From Acidimicrobiales bacterium (GTDB taxonomy: Bacteria > Actinomycetota > Acidimicrobiia > Acidimicrobiales > Aldehydirespiratoraceae), in contig JAJCXZ010000015.1 of the NCBI GenBank assembly GCA_029263175.1, positions 1 through 34,021 of the forward strand: a DNA stretch of 34,021 nucleotides, read 5' to 3'. Position 1 is the first letter of the stretch. Every line of letters begins with the position of its first letter. Shown one piece after another: positions 22,512-31,752 of this stretch. The notes under the pieces were generated by a model. It ran no database searches and was not told the origin of the DNA. It was given only the letters and a program-made list of their open reading frames with translations. Both the position numbers and the translations under genes were made by a program.

Positions 22512-23948
22512 GTGACGAGTTACCCGGACCTCCAGCTGTACATCGACGGCGCGTGGCGAAAGACGGCCGAGGAGATGCCGGTCGTCAACCCCGCCACCGA
22601 AGACGTCATCGGTCGACTTCCGGTCGCCGGGAGACGAGATCTCGATGGCGCGCTGGAGGCGGCCGCCAAGAGTTCCTCCGTATGGCGCAAGACCGCTCCC
22701 CGTGACCGGGCCGATGTCATGGTGCGAGCCGCGGCGATCATGCGTGCTCGCCAGGACGAAATCGCTCACTCCATCACCATGGAGCACGGCAAGCCGTATC
22801 GACAGGCCCAACTCGAGGTCATCCGGGGCGCGGAGTTCTTCGAATGGGACGCCGGCGAAGCCGTGCGCACCTATGGCCGCGTCATTCCCAGCGGACCAGG
22901 CGTCGACTACATCGTCCACCATCAGCCGATCGGTGCAGTGGCTGCGTTCTCGCCGTGGAACTTCCCGATGAGCCAACCGGCCCGCAAGATCGCCGGCGCC
23001 ATCGCTTCGGGCTGCTCGATCATCTTGAAGGCCGCGGAGGAAACCCCGGCCGGAGCTCTGCACATCGCTCGGGCGTTCCACGACGCGGGGCTTCCTGCCG
23101 GAGTCCTCAACTTGGTCTTCGGCGTACCGGCTGACATCTCCGGATACCTCATCCCCCATGACACCGTCCGCATGGTCGCCTTCACCGGATCGACCACTGT
23201 CGGCCGCCATCTCACAACCCTGGCCGCAGAGCACATGACCCCCGTCCTCATGGAGCTCGGCGGTCACGCCCCCGTCATCGTGTGCGAAGACACCGATGTC
23301 AAGGCAGCGGCGATCACCGGCGCGGTCCGCAAGATGCGAAACGCCGGACAGGTGTGCACTTCGCCGACCCGGTTCTTCGTCAACGACAGCATCTTCGAGG
23401 AATTCCTCGGCCACTTCACCGATCGAGCCGCCGCCACAGCGGTCGGCGATGGAATGGAACCCGGCGTGGAGATGGGCCCGCTCGCAAACGATCGACGGGT
23501 CATGGCGCTCGCTGATCTCGTCGACGATGCCCGAGCCCGGGGTGCCGAGGTGATGACCGGCGGCTCACGACTGAACGAGAAGGGCTACTTCTTCGAACCG
23601 ACCGTTCTCGCCAACGTCCCCGCCGAGGCACGGGTGATGCAGGAAGAACCGTTCGGACCGCTCGCCATCGTCAACCCGGTGAGTTCGCTCGACGAGGCGA
23701 TCGACCAAGCCAACTCCGTGCCCTACGGACTCGCCGCCTATGGATTCACGAACCGTGCCGACTACGTCAACCGGATGGTCGAAGGAGTGGAGGCCGGCAA
23801 CCTCTCCATCAACACCCTTGAGGCGTCTCTTCCCGAAACCCCCTTCGGCGGCGTGAAATCCAGCGGCTACGGCCGCGAAGGCGGCACCGAGGGTCTCCAC
23901 CACTACATGGTGGTCAAGAACGTGTCTCACAGCTATTCGATCGTCTGA
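22512..23948 (+). CDS. NAD(P)-dependent aldehyde dehydrogenase
   Basis: The 478-residue protein is a full-length ALDH. The conserved residues are Asn150 in AAFSPWNFP, Lys173 in IILKAAEETP, the FTGSTTVGR nucleotide loop (224-232), general base Glu248 in LMELGGHAPVIV and nucleophile Cys282 in NAGQVCTSPTRFF. It oxidises an aldehyde to a carboxylate, most like succinate-semialdehyde or 2-hydroxymuconic-semialdehyde dehydrogenases. The 3-hydroxyanthranilate dioxygenase gene downstream makes 2-aminomuconic semialdehyde, or a related semialdehyde, a plausible substrate. The start is GTG 22512, with GAGGAG at 22501-22506 as a strong ribosome-binding site. The next gene starts 16 nt after its stop. 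Confidence 0.94.
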   Translation: MTSYPDLQLYIDGAWRKTAEEMPVVNPATEDVIGRLPVAGRRDLDGALEAAAKSSSVWRKTAPRDRADVMVRAAAIMRARQDEIAHSITMEHGKPYRQAQLEVIRGAEFFEWDAGEAVRTYGRVIPSGPGVDYIVHHQPIGAVAAFSPWNFPMSQPARKIAGAIASGCSIILKAAEETPAGALHIARAFHDAGLPAGVLNLVFGVPADISGYLIPHDTVRMVAFTGSTTVGRHLTTLAAEHMTPVLMELGGHAPVIVCEDTDVKAAAITGAVRKMRNAGQVCTSPTRFFVNDSIFEEFLGHFTDRAAATAVGDGMEPGVEMGPLANDRRVMALADLVDDARARGAEVMTGGSRLNEKGYFFEPTVLANVPAEARVMQEEPFGPLAIVNPVSSLDEAIDQANSVPYGLAAYGFTNRADYVNRMVEGVEAGNLSINTLEASLPETPFGGVKSSGYGREGGTEGLHHYMVVKNVSHSYSIV

Positions 23949-23964
23949 CTGGAATCCTGAACTC

Positions 23965-24921
23965 ATGAAGTACTCACGCAGCGACGCCAAGTCGTACGCC
24001 ATGGAGCACATGAAGGGCATCTGGGCCGCCGCTCTCATGCCGTTCACCGAGGACCTGCAGATCGACGAAGACGGCTTTCGCGACAACGTCCGCCACTGGA
24101 CTCAGGAACTCGGCATCGAGGGACTCTTCATCACAGGTAAGCAGGGTGAGTTCTTCTCGATGACCGTCGAGGAACGCAAGCGCACATTCGATCTGGCTGT
24201 CGAGGCGACGGGCGATCACGGTCAGACGATCATGTCCTGCTCTGACCAGAACGTGGACGTGGTGCTCGATCTGGCTCAGCACGCCCAGGACAACGGGGCG
24301 GACTACATCGTCGTCCACGCCCCCACCCTGCACTTTTCGACCGAGCAGGACGAGACGCTCCTCAACTACTACAAGACGGTGTCCGACAGCGTCGACATCG
24401 GAATCGCCTTGTGGAGCCATCCCGACAGCGGCTATCTGATGTCGCCGGAACTCTGCAACCGACTGGCCGATATCGAGAACGTCGTCGCCATCAAGTACAG
24501 CGTTCCTCGACCCATGTACACCGAACTGACCCATCTGGCGTCGGATCGCATCCAGGTCAGCACCGCGGCCGAACACGAATGGCTCGACAACATCCTGGAA
24601 CTGAATTGGGAGCTCTATCTCTGCTCCTCCCCACCGTTCCTCCTGCAGTCGGCCGCAGACCGCCGCATGCACGACTACACCGAGGCGGCGTTTGCGGGCA
24701 GGGCCGACGAGGCCCGCGCGATCAGCGCCAGCCTCGATCCGGTCCGTGATGCTCTGAAGCGCACCCGGCCCCCCGAGAAGCCCCACGCCCATCAGAAGTA
24801 CTGGCAGGAGCTCCTTGGTCAGGTCGGTGGCCGCGTCCGGCGACCCTTGCTGGAACTGACCGATGCAGAGAAGGCCGCCACCCGCGAAGCTTTCGAGCAG
24901 TGCGGACTCAAGCTCGCCTAA
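23965..24921 (+). CDS. DapA/NAL-family lyase (aldolase or hydratase-aldolase)
   Basis: The 318-residue protein is a class I aldolase-type TIM barrel. The Schiff-base lysine is Lys177 in VVAIKYSVPR. The substrate-carboxylate loop reads TGKQGEF (57-63) where DapA has GTTGE. The catalytic tyrosine of DapA (in IYNNP) is replaced: the strand reads ALWSHPDSG with Trp150. It is therefore probably not dihydrodipicolinate synthase. Members of this superfamily act on pyruvate-type aldol substrates, including hydratase-aldolases of aromatic degradation. Co-operonic with the aldehyde dehydrogenase and 3-hydroxyanthranilate dioxygenase. Its TAA stop is inside a 15-bp hairpin. Confidence 0.85.
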   Translation: MKYSRSDAKSYAMEHMKGIWAAALMPFTEDLQIDEDGFRDNVRHWTQELGIEGLFITGKQGEFFSMTVEERKRTFDLAVEATGDHGQTIMSCSDQNVDVVLDLAQHAQDNGADYIVVHAPTLHFSTEQDETLLNYYKTVSDSVDIGIALWSHPDSGYLMSPELCNRLADIENVVAIKYSVPRPMYTELTHLASDRIQVSTAAEHEWLDNILELNWELYLCSSPPFLLQSAADRRMHDYTEAAFAGRADEARAISASLDPVRDALKRTRPPEKPHAHQKYWQELLGQVGGRVRRPLLELTDAEKAATREAFEQCGLKLA

Positions 24922-24953
24922 CGCACACTGGGGACAGACCCCAGCGTGCGTTA
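24919..24953 (+). repeat. REP-like hairpin containing the stop codon of the DapA-like gene
   Basis: TAACGCACACTGGGG (24919-24933), loop ACAGA, and CCCCAGCGTGCGTTA (24939-24953) form a 15-bp stem with one G-T/A-C type mismatch. The stop codon TAA is its first three bases. The core GGGGACAGACCCC resembles, from memory, palindromes scattered in many bacterial genomes and linked to REP-type transposases. There is no T-run, so it is not a classic terminator. It separates two co-directional genes and may stabilise or attenuate the mRNA. Confidence 0.7.
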
Positions 24954-24970
24954 GAGACCACCGACATTGA

Positions 24971-25540
<570 letters not shown>

Positions 25541-25547
25541 GCCCGAC

Positions 25548-26354
25548 ATGACAACACATCGGCGACGCCTGCGGGTGGTGTTCATCGGCTGGGGGGCGAT
25601 CTCGCGCTCAGCCAGCCAGCTTCTCCACGACGCTCCGGTTGACATCGTCGCCGTCGCGGTCCGATCAGCCATCGAGCACGACGATCTCCCTACCGGCGCT
25701 CGGCTCATCAGGCACCCCGACGAGTTGGCCACAATCGATGCCGATCTCGTGGTCGAGGCAGCCAGTCGGGAGGGCGTGCCCCAATGGGGTCGAGCGGCGC
25801 TCGGAACCGGGATGGACTTCCTCGTCTCATCCGTCTCGGCCTTCGCCGACGCCGCTCTGCTCGTCGAGCTCAGAGATCTCGCCGCCCGAAATGACGCTCA
25901 GCTCGAGATTCACGCCGGCGCGCTCGGCGGCGTCGACGCGCTCTCCGCCGCGAGCGTGCTCGGCATCGATGCCGTCGAGCATCGGATCGTCAAACCACCC
26001 CACGCATGGAGCGACACACCGGCAGCGCACCTCTGCGATCTCGAAAGCCTCACCGAAGCCACCACCTTCTTCACCGGATCGGCAGCGGACGCGGCGTCGG
26101 AATTCCCGAAGAACGCCAATGTCGCCATGACGACGGCCCTGGCCGGCATTGGTCCCGACAAGACCCGAATCACCCTGGTTGCGGACCCTGTCGCCACCAC
26201 CAACCGTCACGAGATCTCGGCCTCCGGGGCATTTGGTGAACTGGCCGTGACGATGAGCAACAAGCCGCTCGAGGCAAATCCGAAGACGTCGGCGATGACC
26301 GCACTCAACCTCGTCCGAGCGATCCAGAACCGGGTTGGGCCACTGGTTATCTGA
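25548..26354 (+). CDS. L-aspartate dehydrogenase-like protein (NadX family)
   Basis: The 268-residue protein has an N-terminal Rossmann fold (VVFIGWGAISRS, 10-21) and the C-terminal domain of aspartate dehydrogenase. GALGGVDAL (124-132), HRIVKPPHAW (145-154), FPKNANVAMTTALAGIGPDKT (186-206) and NRHEISASGAFGEL (219-232) are the family motifs; His221 is the likely catalytic histidine. Characterised enzymes convert aspartate to iminoaspartate for NAD synthesis or run a related reaction in catabolism. ATG 25548 lies 7 nt after the dioxygenase stop. The longer upstream frame is antisense-like and rejected. Its neighbour makes a quinolinate precursor, so a link to NAD or aminomuconate metabolism is plausible. 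It ends 1 nt before the convergent LysR stop. Confidence 0.88.
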   Translation: MTTHRRRLRVVFIGWGAISRSASQLLHDAPVDIVAVAVRSAIEHDDLPTGARLIRHPDELATIDADLVVEAASREGVPQWGRAALGTGMDFLVSSVSAFADAALLVELRDLAARNDAQLEIHAGALGGVDALSAASVLGIDAVEHRIVKPPHAWSDTPAAHLCDLESLTEATTFFTGSAADAASEFPKNANVAMTTALAGIGPDKTRITLVADPVATTNRHEISASGAFGELAVTMSNKPLEANPKTSAMTALNLVRAIQNRVGPLVI

Positions 26355-26355
26355 G

Positions 26356-27291
26356 CTAGGAATCCAGCCGGTCCGCCACTGCCCCTCGCAGGGCATCAAC
26401 CAGCCCGGCCGCACTCGAGGTCAGCTCGGCGCCGGCCCGGCTAACGATCCCCACCGCCACAGGCGCTCCGCCGACCTTGATCGGGAGGGCGACCAGCGAA
26501 CCGCGCTCGAGTTCGTCGGTGAAGATGCCGGATGGGACGACGCCGAGCAGTTCGCCACCAAGGACAAGCGACCGCAACGGCATCGCCGCCACGCACTCGA
26601 TCACGCTGACCGGGGTGCGGCCGCAGTCGCGAATGAAGTCTTCCTCGATCTGGCCGCGCAGCGACGTGTCACCGGGCGGGAGCACCCATGCATCGTCGAC
26701 CAACTCGCCGAGCGTGCCCGTATGCGATGCCCGCGGATGACCTGGCGTGCACACCACCCTGACTTCATCATCGTAGAGCCGCTCGGACTCGACGCCGGCC
26801 ATCGACGCCAACGGCATCACCCGACCGACAACGAAGTCGACGTGGCCGAACATGAGGCTCTGGTAGAGGCGATCGGGGGTACCTTCGGAGACCTCGACCT
26901 GAATCTCGGGGAACTGGCGGGTGAGCGCCACGAGCGCGCTGGGCAACACATCGGCCGCTCCCGCGAGCAGCGTGCCCACACGCACCTTTCCGCGACCACC
27001 ATTGACGATTTCCTCGGCGTGCCGAGCGAGCGACCCGACCTCGGACACGACCACGTGCATGTGGGCAATGAGCGCTGATCCGGCGTCGGTGAGCGTCATG
27101 CCCTTCGGTCCGCGTTCGAAGAGCTGCACTCCCAGGATCTCCTCCAACTCGGCGAGTGAACGCGACGCTGCCGGCTGAGTGAGGTGCAGAACCTCGCCGG
27201 CCTCCCGCACGGAACCATGGTGAGCGACCGTGGTCGCCACGATCATGTGGCGCAACCGAATGCGGCGAGAGAGCAGCGATGCGGGGTGCAC
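26356..27291 (-). CDS. LysR-family transcriptional regulator
   Basis: The 311-residue protein has a LysR winged-helix at about 13-72 (IRLRHMIVATTVAHHGSVREAGEVLHLTQPAASRSLAELEEILGVQLFERGPKGMTLT). A periplasmic-binding-protein-like effector domain follows, with VRVGTLLAGAADVLPSALVALTRQFPEIQVEVSEGT. Its segments recall GbpR/PcaQ-type regulators of aromatic and sugar-acid catabolism. It likely responds to an intermediate of the neighbouring dioxygenase/dehydrogenase pathway and may bind one of the palindromes upstream of the dehydrogenase gene. The start is GTG 27291, 2 nt after the stop of the upstream SDR gene on the same strand, so the two are probably co-transcribed. No strong ribosome-binding site is seen. 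Confidence 0.92.
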   Translation of the reverse strand: MHPASLLSRRIRLRHMIVATTVAHHGSVREAGEVLHLTQPAASRSLAELEEILGVQLFERGPKGMTLTDAGSALIAHMHVVVSEVGSLARHAEEIVNGGRGKVRVGTLLAGAADVLPSALVALTRQFPEIQVEVSEGTPDRLYQSLMFGHVDFVVGRVMPLASMAGVESERLYDDEVRVVCTPGHPRASHTGTLGELVDDAWVLPPGDTSLRGQIEEDFIRDCGRTPVSVIECVAAMPLRSLVLGGELLGVVPSGIFTDELERGSLVALPIKVGGAPVAVGIVSRAGAELTSSAAGLVDALRGAVADRLDS

Positions 27292-27293
27292 CG

Positions 27294-28121
27294 CTAGGAG
27301 CCGGTGAGCCAGTTGGCAGGCTGTTTGTCATCGGGGAACATGCCGGCCTGCCAACGCTGCATGCCACCGATCCAACGATCGACGTCGGCCCCCTTGCGCT
27401 CCACGTACTTGGCCACTTCCGGGTGGGGCAGCACGTGGAAACGTTCCTCCCGCAGGGTCTCGATCACCACATCAGCGGTGTCTTCGGCGCTCATGGTGCC
27501 GTCCGCGCCGGCCACATCGGCACCGCGTTCGGCGAGCTGGTCAGCGCTCGGACTGTTGGCCCCGATGTTGGTGGCGACTGCCTGCGGACACAGCACCGAG
27601 ACCTTGATGCCCTGGTGACCGTGGGTGATCGCAATCCATTCGGCCAATGCGACAGCGGCGTGTTTGGTGACCGCGTAGTGGAGCGAACCGAACTGCGAGA
27701 GCAGACCGGCCGCCGACGCCGTGTTGAGCAGGTACCCGCTGCCCCGGTCGGCCATGTGAGGGATCACGGCCCGCGCCGCGTACAGATGAGCGAGCACATG
27801 GACTTCGAACATGCGGATGAGGTCGTCAACCGGCGCCTCGAGGCCGCCGAGCGTGACGTAGCCGGCGTTCGACACGAAGAGATCGATCGGACCGATGTCT
27901 CGCTCGGTGTCAGCCACCAGCTTCTTGATCGCCGCCTCGTCGGTCACATCACAGGCGACGCCCGTACCCCCGACGCTCTCGGCCACTGCCATCGCGCCGG
28001 CCTCATCGCGATCGACGACCACCACGTGGGCCGCACCGTCGCGGTGGAAGCGTTCGACGAGCGCCTGGCCGATACCGCTCGCTCCCCCGGTGACGACTGT
28101 GATCTTTCCCTGAATGTCCAT
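27294..28121 (-). CDS. Short-chain dehydrogenase/reductase
   Basis: The 275-residue protein is a classical SDR. It has TGGASGIG (11-18), Asp at the second strand end, NAG (85-87), Ser136 in NTASAAG, Tyr149 and Lys153 in HYAVTKH. It would oxidise or reduce an alcohol/ketone with NAD(P). The substrate is not readable. A much longer frame upstream is a product of antisense sequence across the transporter gene; ATG 28121 (MDIQGKITVVTGG) is the only start that fits the family. It is followed 2 nt later by the LysR gene and is divergent from the EamA transporter gene. Confidence 0.92.
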   Translation of the reverse strand: MDIQGKITVVTGGASGIGQALVERFHRDGAAHVVVVDRDEAGAMAVAESVGGTGVACDVTDEAAIKKLVADTERDIGPIDLFVSNAGYVTLGGLEAPVDDLIRMFEVHVLAHLYAARAVIPHMADRGSGYLLNTASAAGLLSQFGSLHYAVTKHAAVALAEWIAITHGHQGIKVSVLCPQAVATNIGANSPSADQLAERGADVAGADGTMSAEDTADVVIETLREERFHVLPHPEVAKYVERKGADVDRWIGGMQRWQAGMFPDDKQPANWLTGS

Positions 28122-28148
28122 TCGGGCGAACTTACACGGCTGGTCGGC

Positions 28149-28167
28149 ACGGCTCCCATGCAGCCGT
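28149..28167 (+). promoter_or_regulatory. ACGGCT-N7-AGCCGT inverted repeat ahead of the EamA gene
   Basis: Perfect 6-bp arms (28149-28154 and 28162-28167) sit in the 57-nt gap between the divergent SDR and transporter genes, ending 11 nt before the GTG start. CACGGCT is repeated in direct orientation just upstream (from 28135). It could be an operator or a leader hairpin. Confidence 0.25.
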
Positions 28168-28178
28168 AGGGTCCCCGG

Positions 28179-29096
28179 GTGAGCTCTGCCCCGACCACGC
28201 ACCCGACCCGCGATATCGGCGAGTCCAGGCTCCCGTACGCGGCGCTCCTGGCTGTTGTGTTCTTGTGGGGCGCCGGCCCGGTCGTCACCAAGTTGATCAG
28301 TGTCCCGCCGGTGACCGGCGCGCTGATCCGTTTCGGAATCAGCATCCCTGTCCTGCTCGCCATCGTGTTCGCGACCGGTCGCCGGTTGTCTCGATCCACC
28401 GTGCGCGCCGCGGCCGCGCCCGGTGCCGCCTTCGGCATCAACCTCGTGCTGGTCTTTGCCGCCCTTCAGGAGGCGACCGTGGCTGTCCTGGTGGTCGCGG
28501 TATCGCTGCAGCCGGCAGCCATCCTGATCATCGCGGGCCCGATGTTCGGCGAACGCCCGACACGAGCCCACTTCGCATGGACCTTCGTGGCAATTGGTGG
28601 AGCATCGTTCGTGATCCTCGGGGCCGGCAGCGAGCTTCGGACTTCTGGCTTCGGGGTGGTGCTCGCTTTGACCGCTGTGGCCATGTTCACCGGGTACTTC
28701 GTTCTCACCCGCGCCGTTCGGCTCAACACAGCCGTTGATCCGATCGAGTGGATGGCGGCGATCAACATCTGGGCCTTCGCGGCCGTCGCCCCGATCGCGC
28801 TGTTCGTTTCGAAGTGGTCCGATGTCACTGCGCTGGAGGGTCCGGATTGGTTCTGGTTGGCGGTCCTGGCCTATCTGACCGGCGTGCTCGGGCATGTGTT
28901 GATGAGCTGGGTCCACGGCTATGTCGAGGCGTCACGGTCGTCTCTGTCGATGCTGCTCATGAACGTCGTCGCGGTGAGCTTGGCCTGGCCGGTCCATGAC
29001 GAACCCATGAACTGGATTCAGGGATTCGGCGGCGTGATCGTGGTCGGTGCCGTCACCGCGGTCCTACGAATCCCGCCTGCCCCCATTCGAAAGTAG
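28179..29096 (+). CDS. EamA-family (DMT) transporter
   Basis: The 305-residue protein has about ten hydrophobic helices in two EamA repeats. The first begins LPYAALLAVVFLWGAGPVVTKLISVPPVTGALIRF (about 20-54), and the second near LRTSGFGVVLALTAVAMFTGYFVLTRA. DMT/EamA proteins export or import small metabolites such as amino acids and their derivatives. The start is GTG 28179 with a divergent SDR gene 57 nt away. Location suggests it transports a substrate or product of the adjacent aromatic/amino-acid pathway. Its last 33 nt overlap the end of the convergent acyltransferase gene. Confidence 0.9.
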   Translation: MSSAPTTHPTRDIGESRLPYAALLAVVFLWGAGPVVTKLISVPPVTGALIRFGISIPVLLAIVFATGRRLSRSTVRAAAAPGAAFGINLVLVFAALQEATVAVLVVAVSLQPAAILIIAGPMFGERPTRAHFAWTFVAIGGASFVILGAGSELRTSGFGVVLALTAVAMFTGYFVLTRAVRLNTAVDPIEWMAAINIWAFAAVAPIALFVSKWSDVTALEGPDWFWLAVLAYLTGVLGHVLMSWVHGYVEASRSSLSMLLMNVVAVSLAWPVHDEPMNWIQGFGGVIVVGAVTAVLRIPPAPIRK

Positions 29097-30131
29097 CGCC
29101 TGGCGGTCGTCGATCCAGGCGTCGACCTTGGCCCATTCTCCGAAGAGCCAGGCACTGAGTTGGGTGGGGTCAGTGGGCATCTGGTCGCGCGGCACCGACC
29201 AGTACTCCACCTCCACTCGGCGCCGAATGGGGACCTTCTCCCATAGTTGGCCGATCGAGAAGAGGTCATCCAACCCGGCGTGGGCGATGAACACGACCGT
29301 CACGTCGTCGCGAGCACGGAGCGCAGCCACCGCGCCGGCGGTGCGCGGAGGAAGCACATGGGTCATCGCTGCGGCAAGCTCTGCCTGATCGTGTCGGCCG
29401 CGAGACTCGAGCCGTTCGATCGCTTCGTTCCACCGCCCGGGCGTCCAGTTGCCACCTTCGGGGCAGATGATCATGACACTGTCGTCCGCCATGGTCCGGC
29501 ACAGCTCGGAAATCTCGTGGAGGCAGGCAGACGCGTCCACCGGGTTCTGGGAGATGAAGAGCGACGGCGACCGCCGCACGACCCGATCGAAGAATGGGTC
29601 CAACAGCAACTTGCTTGCCCCGATGGTGACCAGCTGCCGTTCGTACGTCTGGATCAGGGTGTGCGCCAGGAGAAAGACATCCCCAGGGCCGACATGGCGA
29701 GCGAAGGCCAGCACCGGTCCCTCGATTCGATCGCCGCGGACGACGAAGTCGAAGCCGAGGTAGAAGCGAAGCGCACGGGTGACGAGCTCCAGCCACCACC
29801 CGAAGAGACGATTGTGGGCGCGCTGAAACGTGCGAGAGCGGATCTTCCAGCCGAACCCTGATGCCACCCACAGTCCAAAGGCCAGCGTCAGGCCGATGAA
29901 TTCGGTGACACAGAATGCGATGCCGATCCCGCCGAGTCGGCTGAACCGCCACCCCTTGCCGTCGGCCCATCGCTTGCGATCAACAAGATCGAGGAGGGCC
30001 AGGATCAGGTGGAGGAGCGGCGACAGCAGCGTGACGATGAGTGCACCGATCCACGCGAGCGGGGTCAGCACGAGCAGCCGAACCCACGCGGGAGGCACCC
30101 ACATCCCGGATTTCGTTGACAATTGTCGCAT
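29064..30131 (-). CDS. PlsC-like acyltransferase, membrane associated
   Basis: The 355-residue protein has hydrophobic helices at about 17-50 and 68-92, then the acyltransferase core. The HX4D catalytic motif is HVGPGD (His146, Asp151), and the phosphate-binding motif is CPEGGNWTPGR (223-233). These are features of 1-acyl-glycerol-3-phosphate acyltransferase-type enzymes, which transfer an acyl group to a lysophospholipid or glycolipid. The chain is longer at the N-terminus than E. coli PlsC (about 245 residues), so the acceptor may differ. It is divergent from the patatin gene (98-nt gap) and convergent with the EamA gene. Confidence 0.88.
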   Translation of the reverse strand: MRQLSTKSGMWVPPAWVRLLVLTPLAWIGALIVTLLSPLLHLILALLDLVDRKRWADGKGWRFSRLGGIGIAFCVTEFIGLTLAFGLWVASGFGWKIRSRTFQRAHNRLFGWWLELVTRALRFYLGFDFVVRGDRIEGPVLAFARHVGPGDVFLLAHTLIQTYERQLVTIGASKLLLDPFFDRVVRRSPSLFISQNPVDASACLHEISELCRTMADDSVMIICPEGGNWTPGRWNEAIERLESRGRHDQAELAAAMTHVLPPRTAGAVAALRARDDVTVVFIAHAGLDDLFSIGQLWEKVPIRRRVEVEYWSVPRDQMPTDPTQLSAWLFGEWAKVDAWIDDRQALLSNGGRRDS

Positions 30132-30229
30132 CCCGTCCAGCTCGGCCAGGTCTGAGTGAGCCTAGGACAGGAGGCGGGACCGGTCACGCGGACATGGCAT
30201 CGACGGGGGCGAGACCGTAGCCTCCGCAC

Positions 30230-31108
30230 ATGGTGACCAGCAGCAGTGCGGGGTCCGGGCCGGGAGCCGGCGTCGCGTTCGTTCTCGGCGGCGGAGGTCT
30301 GCGCGGGGCGGCCGAGGTCGGCATGATCAAGGCCCTCGCCGAGACCGAGATTCGTCCCGACATGGTCTTCGGCACATCGATCGGATCCGTGAACGGAGCG
30401 ATCATTTCGTCCGGTCCGTTCGACGAGACTGCGGCGCTACTCGAATCGCGCTGGGTCAACGAGCTCGCGTCATCGAGCATTCTGCGCGAGAGCGTGTGGG
30501 GCCGCGTGGCGAACATGGTCCGCCACCGGACCCATCTCCACTCGAACCAGGGACTTCGAGAACTCCTCGACAAGTGGCTGCCGCACCAGTCATTCGACGA
30601 TCTACCGGTGCCGTTCCAGTGCTCGGCGGCATGTATCGAGACGTCGTCGGAAGCGTGGTTCGAATCAGGATCGCTGGTCGACGCAGTTCTCGCCTCGTGT
30701 GCGGCGCCGGGACTGATGCCCCCGGTCGAGGCGAACGGCCTTCACTACATCGATGGCGGAGTGGTGAACTCGATTCCTGTGTCCCGAGCCGTCGAGATGG
30801 GCGCCACCACGATCTATGTGATGCATGTCGGCAATATCGACACTCCATTGCGACTCCCCCGGCACGCCTGGGATGTGGCGTTCGTGTCCTTCGAGATTGC
30901 AAGACGGCACCGATTCCATCGCGACATGGAGAATCTCCCGGATCACGTCACCGCCCACGTGCTCCCGACCGGAATCGACACGAGCTACAAGTTCAACGAT
31001 CCCGCCAAGCTGCGCTACAACAATCGCCGGTCGATTCCGGCAAGCATCGAACGCTCATACAACGCGAGTGCTCAGTACCTCCGCGGCGCTCGATCTCAGC
31101 AGCGGTAG
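30230..31108 (+). CDS. Patatin-like phospholipase
   Basis: The 292-residue protein has the patatin catalytic layout. The oxyanion motif is GGGLRG (21-26), the nucleophile is Ser50 in GTSIG, and the catalytic Asp175 lies in YIDGG. It would hydrolyse acyl esters of phospholipids or related lipids with a Ser-Asp dyad. It has no signal peptide, so it acts at the inner face of the membrane or in the cytoplasm. The next gene starts directly after its TAG stop, with no gap (TAGATG), so translation is coupled. Together with the divergent PlsC-like gene and downstream DedA protein, it suggests membrane-lipid remodelling. Confidence 0.92.
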   Translation: MVTSSSAGSGPGAGVAFVLGGGGLRGAAEVGMIKALAETEIRPDMVFGTSIGSVNGAIISSGPFDETAALLESRWVNELASSSILRESVWGRVANMVRHRTHLHSNQGLRELLDKWLPHQSFDDLPVPFQCSAACIETSSEAWFESGSLVDAVLASCAAPGLMPPVEANGLHYIDGGVVNSIPVSRAVEMGATTIYVMHVGNIDTPLRLPRHAWDVAFVSFEIARRHRFHRDMENLPDHVTAHVLPTGIDTSYKFNDPAKLRYNNRRSIPASIERSYNASAQYLRGARSQQR

Positions 31109-31720
31109 ATGCTCGACGACTTGCTGGCCCGCGTGGCTGAGCTTGATCTGGGGTGGCTGGCCGCGCTCGCGTTCTTTCTCCCCTTTGGCGAGACTGTCGC
31201 GCTGCTCGATGTGCTCGTTCCCGGCGAGGTCGGGCTCGTGCTGGTCGGCGCCGCGGCCGGCACTCCGCCCCGCGTGCTGGTCGTCTTTGCGATGGGCGCT
31301 CTCGGCGCATTCTGCGGCGACTCGGTGAGTTGGTTCGTCGGGCATCGCTGGGGCACTTCTGTCCTCCAGCGGTGGCCTCGCGTTTGGCGTCACGCGGAGC
31401 CGGCGCTGGGCCGAGCGTCGGACCATTTCAGCCGCCACGGCGGACGATCGATCTTCTTCGCCCGATTCATCGGCGCGTTGCGGGCCCTCGCCCCGCTCGT
31501 CGCCGGTGCCGCGGGGCTGCCGTTTCGCGCCTTCGCCCCCTGGAACGCCGCCGCCTCTATCACCTGGGTCGGGTTGATGGTGCTGCTCGGCGCAGTTGTC
31601 GGCGACAGCGTCGTGTCGTTTGTGGACCGTTTCGGCCGATTGCTCTCGGCGGTGGCGGTCCTGGCCCTCGTGATCTGGTTCGTTCGGCGACGTCGTGACA
31701 GGACGGCCCGAGGAAGGTAA
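31109..31720 (+). CDS. DedA-family (SNARE-associated/VTT) membrane protein
   Basis: The 203-residue protein has four to five hydrophobic helices. The DedA/VTT signature is visible as GALGAFCGDSVSWFVGHRWG (about 67-86) and FFARFIGALRALAPLVAGAAGLPFRAF (about 115-142), with a conserved R-x3-RALAPLVAG core. DedA proteins translocate phospholipids or undecaprenyl phosphate and affect membrane homeostasis. Its ATG follows the patatin stop directly. The C-terminus ends in a basic RRRRDRTARGR tail. The link to the polysaccharide operon (undecaprenyl recycling) is only an idea. Confidence 0.92.
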   Translation: MLDDLLARVAELDLGWLAALAFFLPFGETVALLDVLVPGEVGLVLVGAAAGTPPRVLVVFAMGALGAFCGDSVSWFVGHRWGTSVLQRWPRVWRHAEPALGRASDHFSRHGGRSIFFARFIGALRALAPLVAGAAGLPFRAFAPWNAAASITWVGLMVLLGAVVGDSVVSFVDRFGRLLSAVAVLALVIWFVRRRRDRTARGR

Positions 31721-31752
31721 CGTCAATTGTCCGCCGTGGTTCGGAGGACACC

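Noticed and set aside
28122-28916. Long N-terminal extension of the SDR gene
   Set aside because: It is antisense to the EamA transporter, of low complexity (Arg/Gln/His-rich). The SDR fold starts at ATG 28121.
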